A stretch of DNA of 64,000 bases from a marine gamma proteobacterium HTCC2143 (GCA_000169075.1 AAVT01000004.1:62001-126000); one strand, 5' to 3'. Positions 45,588-55,644 are shown, numbered from the stretch's first letter. Notes: generated by a model from the letters alone, not told the origin. Made by a program: numbers and translations.

Positions 45588-45669
45588 TTGATTAGTCACC
45601 GCTTTAACCCTCATTGGCTTTCTTTCATCAATAAATAGCCTTAATTATCTTTAAGCAGAGTTGTGATCA

Positions 45670-47871
45670 TTGAATCATCTCAGTCAAGCTGTAGAAATCA
45701 TCGAAGCGCAGCAAGCGGCGGCACTGAATACCCGTCATCGTCGCTTGGTGGTTTTGTCTGGAGTGCAGAGCTGGTCGGCGTCGATTGTAGACAATTTACT
45801 GGTAAGGCATAAGTTTCAATCCCCTGCCTGGATAACTGAATCTCCTGACGCTAGCGCCATTAAAATTAATCATCAGCAGGCGAAGCGATTGTTGGGCCAG
45901 GAAATTGACCTGCTAGTCTTTGATGCGTGGTCGGGGTTCGAGCCCAATGTCTTTGCAGCAGCAGCCGGTTCGTTAATTGGCGGTGGCTTATTGGTGCTGC
46001 TTGTACCGGCGCTGGACGACTGGTCTTCCTTCGCAGATCCCGACTATGAGCGGATGTTAACGTATCCGTTCTTGGCGGAGCATATTGAGGGTCGATTTCT
46101 TGCTCATGTGAAGCAAAGCTTACAGCGCGCCGATAAAACGTTGATTTTTGAGCAGGGTAAGCCCTTGCCGGCGCTCCCTAAGCCGGAGCAGCGGGATACC
46201 CAATTAGTGGCGACGGGTGATCACTGTCTTACTCGCGATCAGTCATTGGCTGTAGCGGCAATTGTCCGGGTCTCTCGCGGCCATGCGAAAAGACCACTAG
46301 TGATAACCTCTGACCGTGGTCGGGGCAAGTCCTCAGCGCTGGGGATCGCCTGTGCCCAGCTGATGGCTGAGGGTAATAAAACTCTGATAGTAACGGCATC
46401 TAGGATAGATGCGGTTCGTCCAGTTTTCGAACATGCCGTGACAGTGCTGGGCGAGAAAGCGGTTTTGTCAGGTAGTGATAATTCAAAAGTCAGTTTTGGT
46501 CACTCTTCGCTGCAGTTTGTGGCTGCGGACGAGTTGCGGAGTAGCCCTATTGATGCCCATTTACTACTGGTTGATGAGGCGGCATCAATCCCTGCTGCGG
46601 TATTGGAGGATTTGCTGAAGAGCTATAGTCGAATCGTCTATGCGACTACGGTCCATGGTTATGAGGGATCGGGGCGCGGCTTTGATATTCGATTTCGGGC
46701 AACTCTTGATGCCATCAGGCCGCAATGGAAATCTTTGGTTCTACAGCAGCCCATTCGCTGGCAACAACATGATCCGGTTGAGCATTGGCTTTTCGAGGCG
46801 ATGTTGCTAAAAGCGACTGCAATTGACCGGGAACATATCGAAGGTTGTGAAGTGGGTCTGTGTGTTATCGAAAAAATTGATAAAGACGAATTGTTGAATG
46901 ATCGCTCTTTATTGCAACAGTTATTTGGATTATTGGTCACGGCGCACTATCAGACTACGCCTAATGACCTGAGAGCGATACTGGACGCACCTAACATAGT
47001 TGTTTGGGTGGGTCGTTATAAAGGCGGTGTTGTGGCTGCTGCTCTGGTGTCACTGGAAGGTGAGTTTTCGGGGGACATACTGCAGTCAATATGGGAGGGA
47101 AAGCGCCGGCCCAAAGGGCATTTACTGCCACAAACGTTATCGGCTCACGAGGGTTTGCGATCATCGCCGGCGTTATCTTATCGACGGATTATGCGTGTTG
47201 CCGTACATCCAGCGGCGCAGCGAAGGCAGTTGGGGTCTCGATTAGTGAAAGTTATCACGGACGATGCGAGGAACGAGAATTGTGATTTTGTCGGGTCTAG
47301 TTTTGCTGCAACGCACGATGTGCTGGCATTCTGGCAAAGTTTACAGTGTGTCCCCGTGCGTCTGGGTATTCGTCGTGATGCGAGTAGTGGCTGCTATTCT
47401 GCTATGGTACTGTCAGCCTTATCTGCTGAAGCTGACCAACTTTTTTACATCGCCCGACAACGGTTTATTCAGCAGTTCCCCTGGCACTTAAGTCGACGCT
47501 ATCGGCACTTGCCGCCGAAGTTGGTGGTTGAGTTGCTGGCCGGCAATAGTGGCGATTTTTCGGGTTTAAGTCAGCAGGAATGGTTGGACGTGGCGGCCTT
47601 TTCTCAGGGATTTAGGCCGTATGAAATGTGTTGCTATGCGCTGTGGAGTTTGCTCCAGCTGGCATTGGCAAAAAAAATCGGTTTTGCCTTGTTAACTACC
47701 CAGCAGGTTGATGTGCTGGTGATGAAAGTATTGCAAGGGCAGGACGACAAGGTTGTAATCAGGCAGCTGTCTTATTTGGGGAAAAAGCAATTGGAAACAG
47801 AACTTCGCGCGGCGGTAAGTCTGCTTTATCGTGCACTCTGCAACGAGGGATATTCTAGCAATGAGTATTGA
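45670..47871 (+). CDS. tmcA: tRNA(Met) cytidine acetyltransferase TmcA
   Basis: A 733-residue enzyme that makes N4-acetylcytidine at the wobble base of elongator tRNA-Met, using acetyl-CoA and ATP. It contains the DUF1726 N-domain, a RecA-like helicase with S-D-R-G-R-G-K-S (about 216-223) and L-L-V-D-E-A-A-S-I-P (about 300), and a GNAT acetyltransferase with R-I-M-R-V-A-V-H-P-A-A-Q-R-R-Q-L-G-S-R (about 504-522). The start is TTG at 45670. Its end overlaps the start of selU by 11 bases, joining two tRNA wobble-base modification genes. Confidence 0.93.
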   Translation: MNHLSQAVEIIEAQQAAALNTRHRRLVVLSGVQSWSASIVDNLLVRHKFQSPAWITESPDASAIKINHQQAKRLLGQEIDLLVFDAWSGFEPNVFAAAAGSLIGGGLLVLLVPALDDWSSFADPDYERMLTYPFLAEHIEGRFLAHVKQSLQRADKTLIFEQGKPLPALPKPEQRDTQLVATGDHCLTRDQSLAVAAIVRVSRGHAKRPLVITSDRGRGKSSALGIACAQLMAEGNKTLIVTASRIDAVRPVFEHAVTVLGEKAVLSGSDNSKVSFGHSSLQFVAADELRSSPIDAHLLLVDEAASIPAAVLEDLLKSYSRIVYATTVHGYEGSGRGFDIRFRATLDAIRPQWKSLVLQQPIRWQQHDPVEHWLFEAMLLKATAIDREHIEGCEVGLCVIEKIDKDELLNDRSLLQQLFGLLVTAHYQTTPNDLRAILDAPNIVVWVGRYKGGVVAAALVSLEGEFSGDILQSIWEGKRRPKGHLLPQTLSAHEGLRSSPALSYRRIMRVAVHPAAQRRQLGSRLVKVITDDARNENCDFVGSSFAATHDVLAFWQSLQCVPVRLGIRRDASSGCYSAMVLSALSAEADQLFYIARQRFIQQFPWHLSRRYRHLPPKLVVELLAGNSGDFSGLSQQEWLDVAAFSQGFRPYEMCCYALWSLLQLALAKKIGFALLTTQQVDVLVMKVLQGQDDKVVIRQLSYLGKKQLETELRAAVSLLYRALCNEGYSSNEY

Positions 47872-48973
47872 ACCGATTTTTGCGCCGCCGCATCCCACCA
47901 TGCCCCGCGACCTTTTGAAGGCCGGCATCCCATTTTTAGACGTAAGAGCTGAGGTAGAATTTGCAAAAGGAGCAATGCCTAATGCATTTAATCTACCAAT
48001 ACTCAATACCGATGAACGCCATCAAGTGGGTATTTGCTATAAAGAGCAAGGGCAGGAAGAAGCGATTAAATTGGGGTATTTGCTGCTTTCCGGGCAAACT
48101 AGGCAGCGCCGACTCGATCACTGGTGTCAATTTCTAGCGGCCAATCCATCGGCCAATGTGTATTGCTGGCGCGGAGGTATGCGTTCCAATTTGACTCAAC
48201 AATGGATGCGCGCAGAGGGTTTTGATATAGCGTTAGTCCCCGGTGGCTATAAAGCATTACGCAAAGTAATTTTGGCCGAGTTGGAAAATATATCTCAGTC
48301 TTCGATCGTTATTATTGGCGGTAAAACGGGTACGGCTAAAACTCCTTTAATCAATGCATTAGACACGGGTATTGATTTAGAAGGTTTTGCGCATCATCGT
48401 GGATCTAGTTTTGGGCGGCGAGTTCAGGAGCCGCCATGCCAGTCAGATTTCGAGAACGCTTTAGCGGTTGATGTCATGAAAAAGGTTGACCGGTCGCCTG
48501 AACAATACCTTTTTTTTGAAGATGAAAGTCGGAATGTTGGGCCTCTCTCGATACCTCTCCAGATGTGGCAGTCGATGAGCGAAGCAAAAGTTGCCGTTGT
48601 CGATATGCCCTTAGAATTCAGAGTGCAAAGAGTTTTGCAGGAGTATGTCATTGAAATGTTGCAAGAACACATTGCTGTCGATGCGAAGAGTGGGCCAGAA
48701 AATTATCGGCAGCAGTTACTTGCCAGTCTCTTTAGAATAAGAAAACGGCTTGGGTCTGAACGGTATGTTAAGCTCGAAGCCATTATGGGCGCGGCCATTG
48801 AGGAACAGCTGGCGAGCGGGGATACTTCAATGCATGATGGTTGGATAGAGGCACTGTTGACAGACTATTACGACCCTATGTATGAGTATCAATTATCGGG
48901 TAAGAAAGACCGTGTCGTTTTTGCAGGCGATTATCAGCAGGTCCTAGAGTGGGCTGCACAGCTCCGATACTAA
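47861..48973 (+). CDS. selU: tRNA 2-selenouridine synthase SelU (MnmH)
   Basis: A 370-residue enzyme that converts 2-thiouridine to 2-selenouridine at the wobble position via a geranylated intermediate. It has an N-terminal rhodanese domain with the active Cys in V-Y-C-W-R-G-G-M-R-S (about residue 97), followed by a P-loop domain with G-G-K-T-G-T-A-K-T (about 149) and F-A-H-H-R-G-S-S-F-G. ATG 47861 lies inside the end of tmcA. No selD or selA was seen; selenium supply must be encoded elsewhere. Confidence 0.93.
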   Translation: MSIEPIFAPPHPTMPRDLLKAGIPFLDVRAEVEFAKGAMPNAFNLPILNTDERHQVGICYKEQGQEEAIKLGYLLLSGQTRQRRLDHWCQFLAANPSANVYCWRGGMRSNLTQQWMRAEGFDIALVPGGYKALRKVILAELENISQSSIVIIGGKTGTAKTPLINALDTGIDLEGFAHHRGSSFGRRVQEPPCQSDFENALAVDVMKKVDRSPEQYLFFEDESRNVGPLSIPLQMWQSMSEAKVAVVDMPLEFRVQRVLQEYVIEMLQEHIAVDAKSGPENYRQQLLASLFRIRKRLGSERYVKLEAIMGAAIEEQLASGDTSMHDGWIEALLTDYYDPMYEYQLSGKKDRVVFAGDYQQVLEWAAQLRY

Positions 48974-49007
48974 TCCTATTCACATGTCTTGTGTTGCGTA
49001 GGGTCGA

Positions 49008-49409
49008 TTATTGAGGGTCTAGCAATACGCTAAATTCTTTATAGAGCTCACCTTTTGGCCAACGAAATTGCACAATGAAGCTTAGATAAGGTTCTTTTAT
49101 AGCATCCGCCGTGGTGATCTTGACGAGATTTTCCCCCGTTAGATTGAATCTGACCGTAAGAGAGAGTGGAGGGGCGTCTGCGCCCATTTTTCGATATATT
49201 TCGGCGGGTGCAAGCTTAATAATTAAATTTTCCCCGTTAATGCCGTCATGAGTTTTCAACTCCAACTCTGCGTTTAGGGGGTCGCCCAAATAGGAGAGTA
49301 ACCTCAGTTTACCCACTTCCAAAGCTGACAATTGCCCGGATAATAGTGCCATTGATGCAGCAATGGTAAAGGCGCGCAACCGGTAGCGTATTCTGTTCGT
49401 AATATTCAT
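49008..49409 (-). CDS. Stand-alone FimV N-terminal-domain protein
   Basis: A 133-residue exported protein with a signal peptide (about 1-30) followed directly by a FimV/HubP N-terminal domain: L-E-V-G-K-L-R-L-L-S-Y-L-G-D-P-L-N-A-E-L-E-L. Full FimV is a large inner-membrane polar protein with LysM, acidic repeats and a TPR end; none of that is present here. I start at 49409 (M-N-I-T-N-R). It may be a periplasmic peptidoglycan-associated factor or a domain recycled from FimV. Confidence 0.75.
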   Translation of the reverse strand: MNITNRIRYRLRAFTIAASMALLSGQLSALEVGKLRLLSYLGDPLNAELELKTHDGINGENLIIKLAPAEIYRKMGADAPPLSLTVRFNLTGENLVKITTADAIKEPYLSFIVQFRWPKGELYKEFSVLLDPQ

Positions 49410-49726
49410 GTTAATGATCCTGAGTCGGAGGCACATTATTTTAATTATAGTGTAAATAAAAAAGAAGAGCGTTTTCTGTCGTTAACATTTGAAATCGAAT
49501 GACCCTTTTTTGTAGCCGGCCTAGCTAACATTTTATGGCGAGAAGATGATCCGTATAGAACCTTGAATCGTCCTAATGAGTCGAGAGGGTTAGCAGTCAT
49601 AATACTAGGCCGGGCAGTGAGAGCATAAATGTGGTGAGATCGAATGACTTTTGATTTCAATCGCTTGCTGGTTCGCTATGTTTGTAGCACACTCAAATAA
49701 ACGCTGAACACGGTGAGGAAGTGATG
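49410..49726. other. Divergent intergenic region, about 310 bp
   Basis: It lies between the FimV-like (-) and zinc ribbon (+) genes. AT-rich stretches at 49437-49480 probably hold the leftward promoter. I see no gene. Confidence 0.4.
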
Positions 49727-49933
49727 ATGGGTGAGATTAAACGAGCGGTTCAACCAATTGAAATCAATTACATCTGTGATAACTGCCAGCATGGCATGAT
49801 GAAAAAATCGGGAGAGATGAACGAAGACACGGGAGATACTCTGCATAGTTGTGTGATATGCGGCCATCAGCAAACCTTCCAATGGGTTGAATATCCTAGG
49901 ATTGATTATGTGGGCGAAGGTGAAAATTTTTAG
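49727..49933 (+). CDS. Small zinc-ribbon protein
   Basis: A 68-residue protein with C-D-N-C at about 18-21 and C-V-I-C-G-H at about 42-47, a typical four-Cys zinc ribbon. No other domain is present. GAGGAA at 49715-49720 fits the third of three in-frame starts, ATG 49727. Such proteins often bind nucleic acid or serve as metal-bound adaptors. Its partner is unknown. Confidence 0.7.
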   Translation: MGEIKRAVQPIEINYICDNCQHGMMKKSGEMNEDTGDTLHSCVICGHQQTFQWVEYPRIDYVGEGENF

Positions 49934-50036
49934 TCACGCCAGTGTTATCAACAGAAAATTTGCTTAAGTGTGTTGGCTGGCTTACATGTTTAATGATGGT
50001 TTTTTGCGTTTTCAGGGCATCAATAAGACCGCCTAC

Positions 50037-50063
50037 AAAAAACCTCGGGCCAGCCGAGGTTTT
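50037..50063. terminator. Bidirectional Rho-independent terminator between zinc-ribbon gene and gltA
   Basis: AAACCTCGG (50040-50048) pairs with CCGAGGTTT (50054-50062) around a 5-nt loop. A-rich sequence precedes and T-rich sequence follows, so it can act on both strands, chiefly for gltA (stop at 50119). Confidence 0.85.
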
Positions 50064-50118
50064 AGTTTGCTGCTAAGGATAGGCTTAACAGCATGCGTAG
50101 CAATCTGAGGCGATTTAT

Positions 50119-51404
50119 TTAGCGACTTTCCAAGTCTAAAAAATCTCGTTTCTGTGGGCCTGTATACAATTGGCGAGGACGCCCAATTTTGTAGGGGTTG
50201 CTGATCATCTCGTTCCAATGCGCAATCCAGCCAGGTGTGCGACCCAGTGCAAATATTACAGTAAACATACTGGTTGGTATGCCCATTGCCTTGAGGATGA
50301 TGCCAGAGTAAAAGTCGACATTCGGGTATAGTTTCTTCTCGATGAAGTACTCGTCTTCTAATGCTATTTGTTCCAAGCGTTTCGCGATGGCCAGCATGGG
50401 ATCGTTGTCCAACCCGAGTTCGGCTAACACTTCATCAGCAGTCTTCTTCATAACTTTGGCGCGGGGATCGAAATTTTTGTAAACTCGATGACCGAAGCCC
50501 ATCAGTCTAAAGGGATCATTTTTATCTTTGGCCTTGGCAACAAATTCGTCAATGCGTGACACATCACCGATCTCAGCAAGCATGTCCAAAACGGCCTCAT
50601 TAGCACCACCATGTGATGGTCCCCAAAGAGCAGCTATACCAGAGGAGATGCAGGCAAAAGGATTGGCGCCAGTAGAGCCTGCGAGCCGCACGGTAGACGT
50701 TGATGCATTTTGTTCGTGATCAGCATGAAGGAGGAATATTTTATCCATTGCTTTGGCGAGAATAGGACTGACCGGCTCGTCGTCACAGGGTGTGCTGAAC
50801 ATCATATGAAGGAAGTTTTCTGCATAGTCAAGATCATTGCGTGGATAGACAAAAGGCTGGCCGATAGAATATTTGTAAGCCATGGCCGCTAACGTTGGCA
50901 TTTTAGCAATCAGGCGAATTGCAGAAATCTGGCGATGCTTCTCATTCGTTATGTCGAGAGAGTCGTGATAAAAAGCTGATAATGCTCCCACAACACGCAC
51001 ATGATTGCCATTGGGTGGGCATCGCGACGGAAGCCGCGAAAAAAGTTGTTCATTTGGTCGTGAACCATTGTGTGGTTGGTAACATTCGCTACAAACGCTT
51101 TTTTCTCGTCTGCTGTAGGAAGTTCTCCGTTCCACAACAGCCAGCAGGTCTCCAGAAAATCAGAGTTCTCAGCCAGCTGATCAATTGGGTAGCCGCCGTG
51201 CAGTAATATGCCTTTGCCGCCATCGATGTAGGTGATTTTAGACTCGCAGGCTGCGGTAGAAACAAACCCAGGGTCATAGGTAAACATGCCTTGTGCGGTC
51301 AATGCACCCACATCAACGACGTCTGGACCGATGGTTCCAGAATATATGGGTAGATCAATGGCGTCTTTGCCGTCTACGGCTAGAGTCGCTTTCTTGTCAG
51401 ACAT
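50119..51404 (-). pseudogene. gltA: Citrate synthase gene gltA, interrupted by a one-base frameshift
   Basis: Type II citrate synthase condenses acetyl-CoA with oxaloacetate. The first frame runs from ATG 51404 to A-H-P-M-A-I-M-C near 50997; the match then continues in another frame with [12 protein letters not shown] down to the stop at 50119. Restoring one C on the plus strand between 50996 and 50997 gives M-C-G-V-V-G-A-L-S and a continuous 428-residue enzyme. Active-site residues are present ([21 protein letters not shown]). AGGAG precedes the ATG by seven bases. As the only citrate synthase seen, beside an intact TCA cluster, a sequencing or assembly error is likelier than true loss. Confidence 0.9.
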
Positions 51405-51918
51405 GTAAAACTCCTAACTAAATATAATATTCGTTTTGGGTGGCTGTATATGATTAGCTTTTATAACTGTTTGTATTGTATCCCAACACTCATTTTTATC
51501 GACATCAAGATGAATAGACCAATTGAGGCAGCGTCACAATCTGGACAAGGTGTTCAGTGGTGTGATGCTGGGCCCCGTCGTGGCGCCGACAAACAGTTTA
51601 ATGGGACGACAACTATAGGGTTTTGGTGGTCTTTGTCAATATTGATTTTTAGCGAGGCTGCAGTTGCTTGCTGTGAAAGTATGTTCTATCCCCGCCGTTT
51701 TTACGTGGTTTTTTGATGGACTCTACCCGAGAAGCTGAGGTTAGTTGCCAAGTCGTTGCTGCTAACGGTTAAATTAAACGTGCTTCGATTGTATTTCGAA
51801 GCCGATGTGCCTATAATTCGCGGCGAAATTCGGTGGCAGTAAGTCTGTTAATTTAATAGATTTTTCACCGTTTGAATTCTGAACTTAAGATTCCCTAACC
51901 TTTAACTGCCCTCTTTCG
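51405..51918. other. Divergent regulatory region between gltA and sdhC
   Basis: 514 bp holding both TCA-cycle promoters. The leftward side has an AT-rich TATTAT-like -10 near 51424-51432 on the minus strand. The rightward promoter is listed separately. A plus-strand frame at 51450-51716 looks like chance. Confidence 0.5.
51789..51817 (+). promoter_or_regulatory. Candidate sigma-70 promoter of sdhCDAB
   Basis: TTGTAT at 51789-51794 and a perfect TATAAT at 51812-51817 are 17 bases apart, about 100 bases before sdhC. Spacing and boxes are near ideal. Confidence 0.7.
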
Positions 51919-52332
51919 ATGTTGAACAATGGGCCTGACGAGTGTGATAAAACCGTGGCTGATAAACGACCTGTAAACCTAGATCTCGGTGCTATGAAAT
52001 GGCCGTTACCCGCTATTACATCTATTACCCATAGGATTTCTGGTGTCATCCTAGTGGCAGGCACCGCTGTGCTGCTGTGGTTGCTGGATGAATCTTTGAC
52101 CAGTGAAGAGGCCTTTAACTCCCTCCGAAGCGTTCTGGCCAGTTCGCTAATTTTCAAGCTTATTGTCTGGGGTGTGATGTCGGCATTGATCTATCACAGC
52201 GTCGCCGGCGTAAAACATTTATGTATGGACCTTGGTTACGGAGAGAGTCTTGAAGGGGGCATAACAGCCGCCAAATTGTTAATAGCCATTGCAGCAGTGT
52301 TGATCGTTTTGGCAGGAGCATTGATATGGTAA
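51919..52332 (+). CDS. sdhC: Succinate dehydrogenase cytochrome b556 subunit
   Basis: A membrane anchor of complex II, about 137 residues, with three predicted helices. The S-I-T-H-R-I-S-G-V motif that contacts the iron-sulfur subunit and quinone, and the heme-ligand His in H-S-V-A-G-V-K-H-L-C-M-D, are present. The conserved part begins at R-P-V-N-L-D-L, so a GTG start at 51955 would be closer to the usual length; ATG 51919 gives a 12-residue extension. Neither has a good ribosome-binding site. It overlaps sdhD by seven bases. Confidence 0.9.
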   Translation: MLNNGPDECDKTVADKRPVNLDLGAMKWPLPAITSITHRISGVILVAGTAVLLWLLDESLTSEEAFNSLRSVLASSLIFKLIVWGVMSALIYHSVAGVKHLCMDLGYGESLEGGITAAKLLIAIAAVLIVLAGALIW

Positions 52333-52712
52333 CTTCAGTAACTAATTTAGGTCGTAGTGGCCTGTCTGACTGGATGATACAGCGAATAACCGGTGTCATC
52401 TTGTTGGCCTATACGCTATTCATTGCGGCGGTATTGTTTATTGTTGCGCCGGAGTTTGCTGAGTGGAAAGCTCTGTTCGGTCAGACTTGGGTGAAGGTGT
52501 TCAGTCTCGCAGCTGTATTATCGGTTGCAGCTCACGCTTGGATAGGGCTGTGGTGCGTGTCAACTGACTATCTCGTGACGCACGTTTTAACGATCAAGCT
52601 GGGGCCTGCAGCAGGCGCTCAAGCAAATCTCCTGCGTTGGTGTTTTCAAGCTGCTGGCGCAATTGTTCTGTTTACGTATGTAGTCTGGGGCATCCAGATT
52701 CTTTGGAGTTAA
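52326..52712 (+). CDS. sdhD: Succinate dehydrogenase membrane anchor subunit
   Basis: A 128-residue, three-helix anchor of complex II. W-M-I-Q-R-I-T-G-V-I-L at about 16-26 and the second-helix A-H-A-W-I-G-L-W-C-V-S-T-D-Y (about 69-82) match SdhD, where the His and the Asp-Tyr pair take part in heme and quinone binding. It starts inside the end of sdhC and is followed after six bases by sdhA. Confidence 0.92.
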   Translation: MVTSVTNLGRSGLSDWMIQRITGVILLAYTLFIAAVLFIVAPEFAEWKALFGQTWVKVFSLAAVLSVAAHAWIGLWCVSTDYLVTHVLTIKLGPAAGAQANLLRWCFQAAGAIVLFTYVVWGIQILWS

Positions 52713-52718
52713 GCAAGC

Positions 52719-54491
52719 ATGACATCTATTAGAACTATTTCATTTGACGGCGTAATTGTTGGTGGCGGTGGGGCAGGTATGCGTGCCGCATTACAGTTGT
52801 CCCAATCGGGTTATAAAACAGCGGTAATTACCAAAGTATTTCCGACCCGGTCTCACACGGTTTCAGCACAGGGTGGAATTACCTGCGCGATCGCATCTAA
52901 CGACCCCAATGACGATTGGCGGTGGCACATGTACGACACCGTCAAAGGTTCCGATTACATCGGTGACCAAGACGCGGTTGAGTATATGTGTAGCGTTGGT
53001 CCAGAGGCTGTTTATGAGCTGGAGCATATGGGAATGCCTTTTTCTCGGACCGAGGAAGGGCGTATCTATCAACGTCCCTTTGGCGGCCAGTCAAAAAATT
53101 ATGGTGAAGGCGGCCAAGCTGCGCGAACCTGTGCTGCTGCAGATCGTACCGGTCACGCGCTATTGCACACGCTATATCAAGGTAACATGAAGAATGAGAC
53201 GGTATTTTTCAACGAGTGGTACGCGACCGATTTGGTGAAAAACGAAGATGGTGACGTCACGGGTGTTATTGCAATTTGCATTGAGACCGGTGAAGTTGTT
53301 CATATCAAATCCAAGGCCACGGTGTTGGCGACTGGCGGTGCTGGTCGAATCTATGCGTCGACGACTAATGCGCACATTAATACCGGTGACGGCATCGGTA
53401 TGGCATTGCGAGCAGGCGTGCCGGTGCAGGATATCGAAATGTGGCAGTTTCATCCGACCGGTATAGCGGGCGCAGGTACTCTGGTAACAGAGGGTTGTCG
53501 TGGTGAGGGCGGATATCTAATCAATAAGGACGGCGAGCGTTTCATGGAACGCTACGCTCCCAATGCGAAAGATTTAGCAGGGCGTGATGTCGTTGCTCGA
53601 TCTATGACACTAGAAATATTAGAGGGTCGAGGTTGTGGTCCTGACGGCGACCACGTCTTCCTAAAACTCGACCACCTAGGCGAAGAAGTGCTCGAGAGTC
53701 GCTTGCCGGGTGTTTGTGAGCTTTCTCGTACATTCGCGCACGCGGACCCGGTTAAAGAACCCATTCCAGTGGTACCAACTTGCCACTACATGATGGGCGG
53801 TATTCCTACAAACGTTGATGGTCAGGCGCTGACTATTGATGCCGACGGTAATGACCAGGTCATTCCCGGCCTTTACGCCTGCGGTGAAGTGGCCTGCGTA
53901 TCGGTGCATGGTGCCAACCGTCTTGGCGGTAATTCGCTGCTTGATCTAGTGGTATTTGGTCGTGCATCTGGACTGCATATTGAAAAGTCGCTGCGCGAAG
54001 GCATCAGCATGAAGGATGCTACCGATGCTGACATCGAAAAAGTTGCCTCGCGACTGGATAAGGTAAACAGCACCAGTGGCGGCGAAAACGTTGCTGATTT
54101 GCGGAAGGAATTACAATCAATTATGCAGAATTATTTCGGCGTATTTCGTCGCGGTGATTTTATGCAGGACGGCATCAAAATGCTGGCTGAGCTTCGCCCT
54201 CGGATTGAAAACGCCCGCCTTGAAGATAAGAGCGGCGTTTATAATACCGCTCGTATTGAAGTGTTGGAACTGCATAACTTGTTTGAAGTCGCTGAGGCGA
54301 CAGCAATCGCAGCTGAAGAGCGTAAGGAAAGCCGCGGTGCCCATGCACGTGAAGATTTTGACACTCGTGACGATGAGAATTGGCTCTGCCACTCGATTTA
54401 CTTCCCTGGTGACAAAAGTATCGGTAAGCGTTCGGTGAATTTCTCTCCGAAAACTGTCGATACCTTTGAACCCATGGCGCGTAGCTACTAA
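52719..54491 (+). CDS. sdhA: Succinate dehydrogenase flavoprotein subunit
   Basis: A 590-residue catalytic subunit oxidising succinate to fumarate with covalent FAD. The Rossmann G-G-G-G-A-G-M-R is near residue 15, the FAD-linking His in [10 protein letters not shown] near 45, and the active-site H-P-T-G ... R-G-E-G-G and [10 protein letters not shown] motifs are intact. It lies in the sdhCDAB order typical of Proteobacteria, with sdhB 20 bases downstream. Confidence 0.97.
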   Translation: MTSIRTISFDGVIVGGGGAGMRAALQLSQSGYKTAVITKVFPTRSHTVSAQGGITCAIASNDPNDDWRWHMYDTVKGSDYIGDQDAVEYMCSVGPEAVYELEHMGMPFSRTEEGRIYQRPFGGQSKNYGEGGQAARTCAAADRTGHALLHTLYQGNMKNETVFFNEWYATDLVKNEDGDVTGVIAICIETGEVVHIKSKATVLATGGAGRIYASTTNAHINTGDGIGMALRAGVPVQDIEMWQFHPTGIAGAGTLVTEGCRGEGGYLINKDGERFMERYAPNAKDLAGRDVVARSMTLEILEGRGCGPDGDHVFLKLDHLGEEVLESRLPGVCELSRTFAHADPVKEPIPVVPTCHYMMGGIPTNVDGQALTIDADGNDQVIPGLYACGEVACVSVHGANRLGGNSLLDLVVFGRASGLHIEKSLREGISMKDATDADIEKVASRLDKVNSTSGGENVADLRKELQSIMQNYFGVFRRGDFMQDGIKMLAELRPRIENARLEDKSGVYNTARIEVLELHNLFEVAEATAIAAEERKESRGAHAREDFDTRDDENWLCHSIYFPGDKSIGKRSVNFSPKTVDTFEPMARSY

Positions 54492-54511
54492 GAGCAAGGG
54501 GATAAAGAACA

Positions 54512-55219
54512 ATGTTGAATGTAAGTATCTATCGTTACAACCCTGAGACCGATTCTGAGCCTTATATGCAGGACGTAGAAGTCGATACCGGGGGCAAAGA
54601 TTTGATGGTGTTGGATGTATTGGAGTTGATGAAAGCAGCTGATACATCGACGGTCTATCGTCGGTCATGTCGAGAAGGCGTGTGTGGTTCCGATGGCATG
54701 AATATCAATGGTAAGAACGGTTTGGCCTGTATTACGCCCTTGTCTGAAACTCTCGACGGCGGCAATAAGTTGGTGTTACGGCCGCTGCCTGGATTGCCTG
54801 TTGTTCGCGATTTAGTTGTCGATATGGGGTTGTTTTACAAGCAGTATGAGAAGGTGACGCCATTTCTGATGAACAATACGCCGGCGCCGGCTATCGAGCG
54901 TTTGCAGTCTCCCGAAGAGAGAGAGAAGCTGGACGGATTGTACGAGTGTATTCTATGTGCTTGCTGTTCTACTGCTTGCCCATCTTTTTGGTGGAATCCA
55001 GATCGTTTTATTGGTCCGTCCGGTTTATTGCAGGCCTATCGTTTCCTGGCAGACAGTCGCGATACGGGTACCGATAAAAGGCTTGCTGATTTGGATGATC
55101 CCTTTAGCGTGTTCCGTTGTCATGGCATCCAAAATTGCGTCAGCGTCTGCCCTAAAGGCTTGAATCCGACAAAAGCGATTGGTCATATTCGTAATATGTT
55201 GCTGACCAGCGCAACGTAA
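54512..55219 (+). CDS. sdhB: Succinate dehydrogenase iron-sulfur subunit
   Basis: A 235-residue subunit carrying electrons from FAD to quinone. The [2Fe-2S] cluster is bound by S-C-R-E-G-V-C-G-S-D-G and the later Cys in L-A-C-I-T. The C-terminal [4Fe-4S] and [3Fe-4S] clusters are bound by C-I-L-C-A-C-C-S-T-A-C-P and C-H-G-I-Q-N-C-V-S-V-C-P. It ends the sdh block; sucA starts 425 bases on. Confidence 0.97.
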   Translation: MLNVSIYRYNPETDSEPYMQDVEVDTGGKDLMVLDVLELMKAADTSTVYRRSCREGVCGSDGMNINGKNGLACITPLSETLDGGNKLVLRPLPGLPVVRDLVVDMGLFYKQYEKVTPFLMNNTPAPAIERLQSPEEREKLDGLYECILCACCSTACPSFWWNPDRFIGPSGLLQAYRFLADSRDTGTDKRLADLDDPFSVFRCHGIQNCVSVCPKGLNPTKAIGHIRNMLLTSAT

Positions 55220-55644
55220 ATCGTATTGATATTTTATGAATCAGAGCAAAAATTTGCCAAAAGCTAAGTTTTTGTGACTGGAATCCAGCGTAAGTGTCAG
55301 ATTCGTCTACACTTATTCTGAATTTCGGGTGTTGTGTACTAATATCGTCCTTGGAGCTACTCTAATGACAAGATATTTCGTTAAACGATGTATCTGTTGT
55401 GCACATTACCTGGATATGGCACTGGCGCTTACCGGTGTTTTTTTTACGCTATATCCAACGAGAAAAAGTCTGCTTGCTACCTCGAGCGGCACAGTAAATG
55501 GTTACAATGCATTCTTAAAGCCTCGTTATCGGCTGAGGAAAGCGTGTACATAGATTCACCCGCAGCAACCGTCCGCAGGGCGTCTGGGTGGCAAGTACAC
55601 AGGCATTAACTGATACTGGTTTTCTTGTTACGGAGGTTAAAACA
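55220..55644. other. sdhB-sucA intergenic region, 425 bp
   Basis: TAAGTGT (55291-55297) and ACACTTA (55309-55315) form an inverted repeat with an 11-base spacer that could be an operator for a sucA promoter. A shorter palindrome GCAAAAATTTGC lies at 55246-55257. No gene is convincing here. Confidence 0.45.

Noticed and set aside
51450..51716. 88-codon plus-strand frame between gltA and sdhC
   Set aside because: No family resemblance; it lies in the divergent promoter region.
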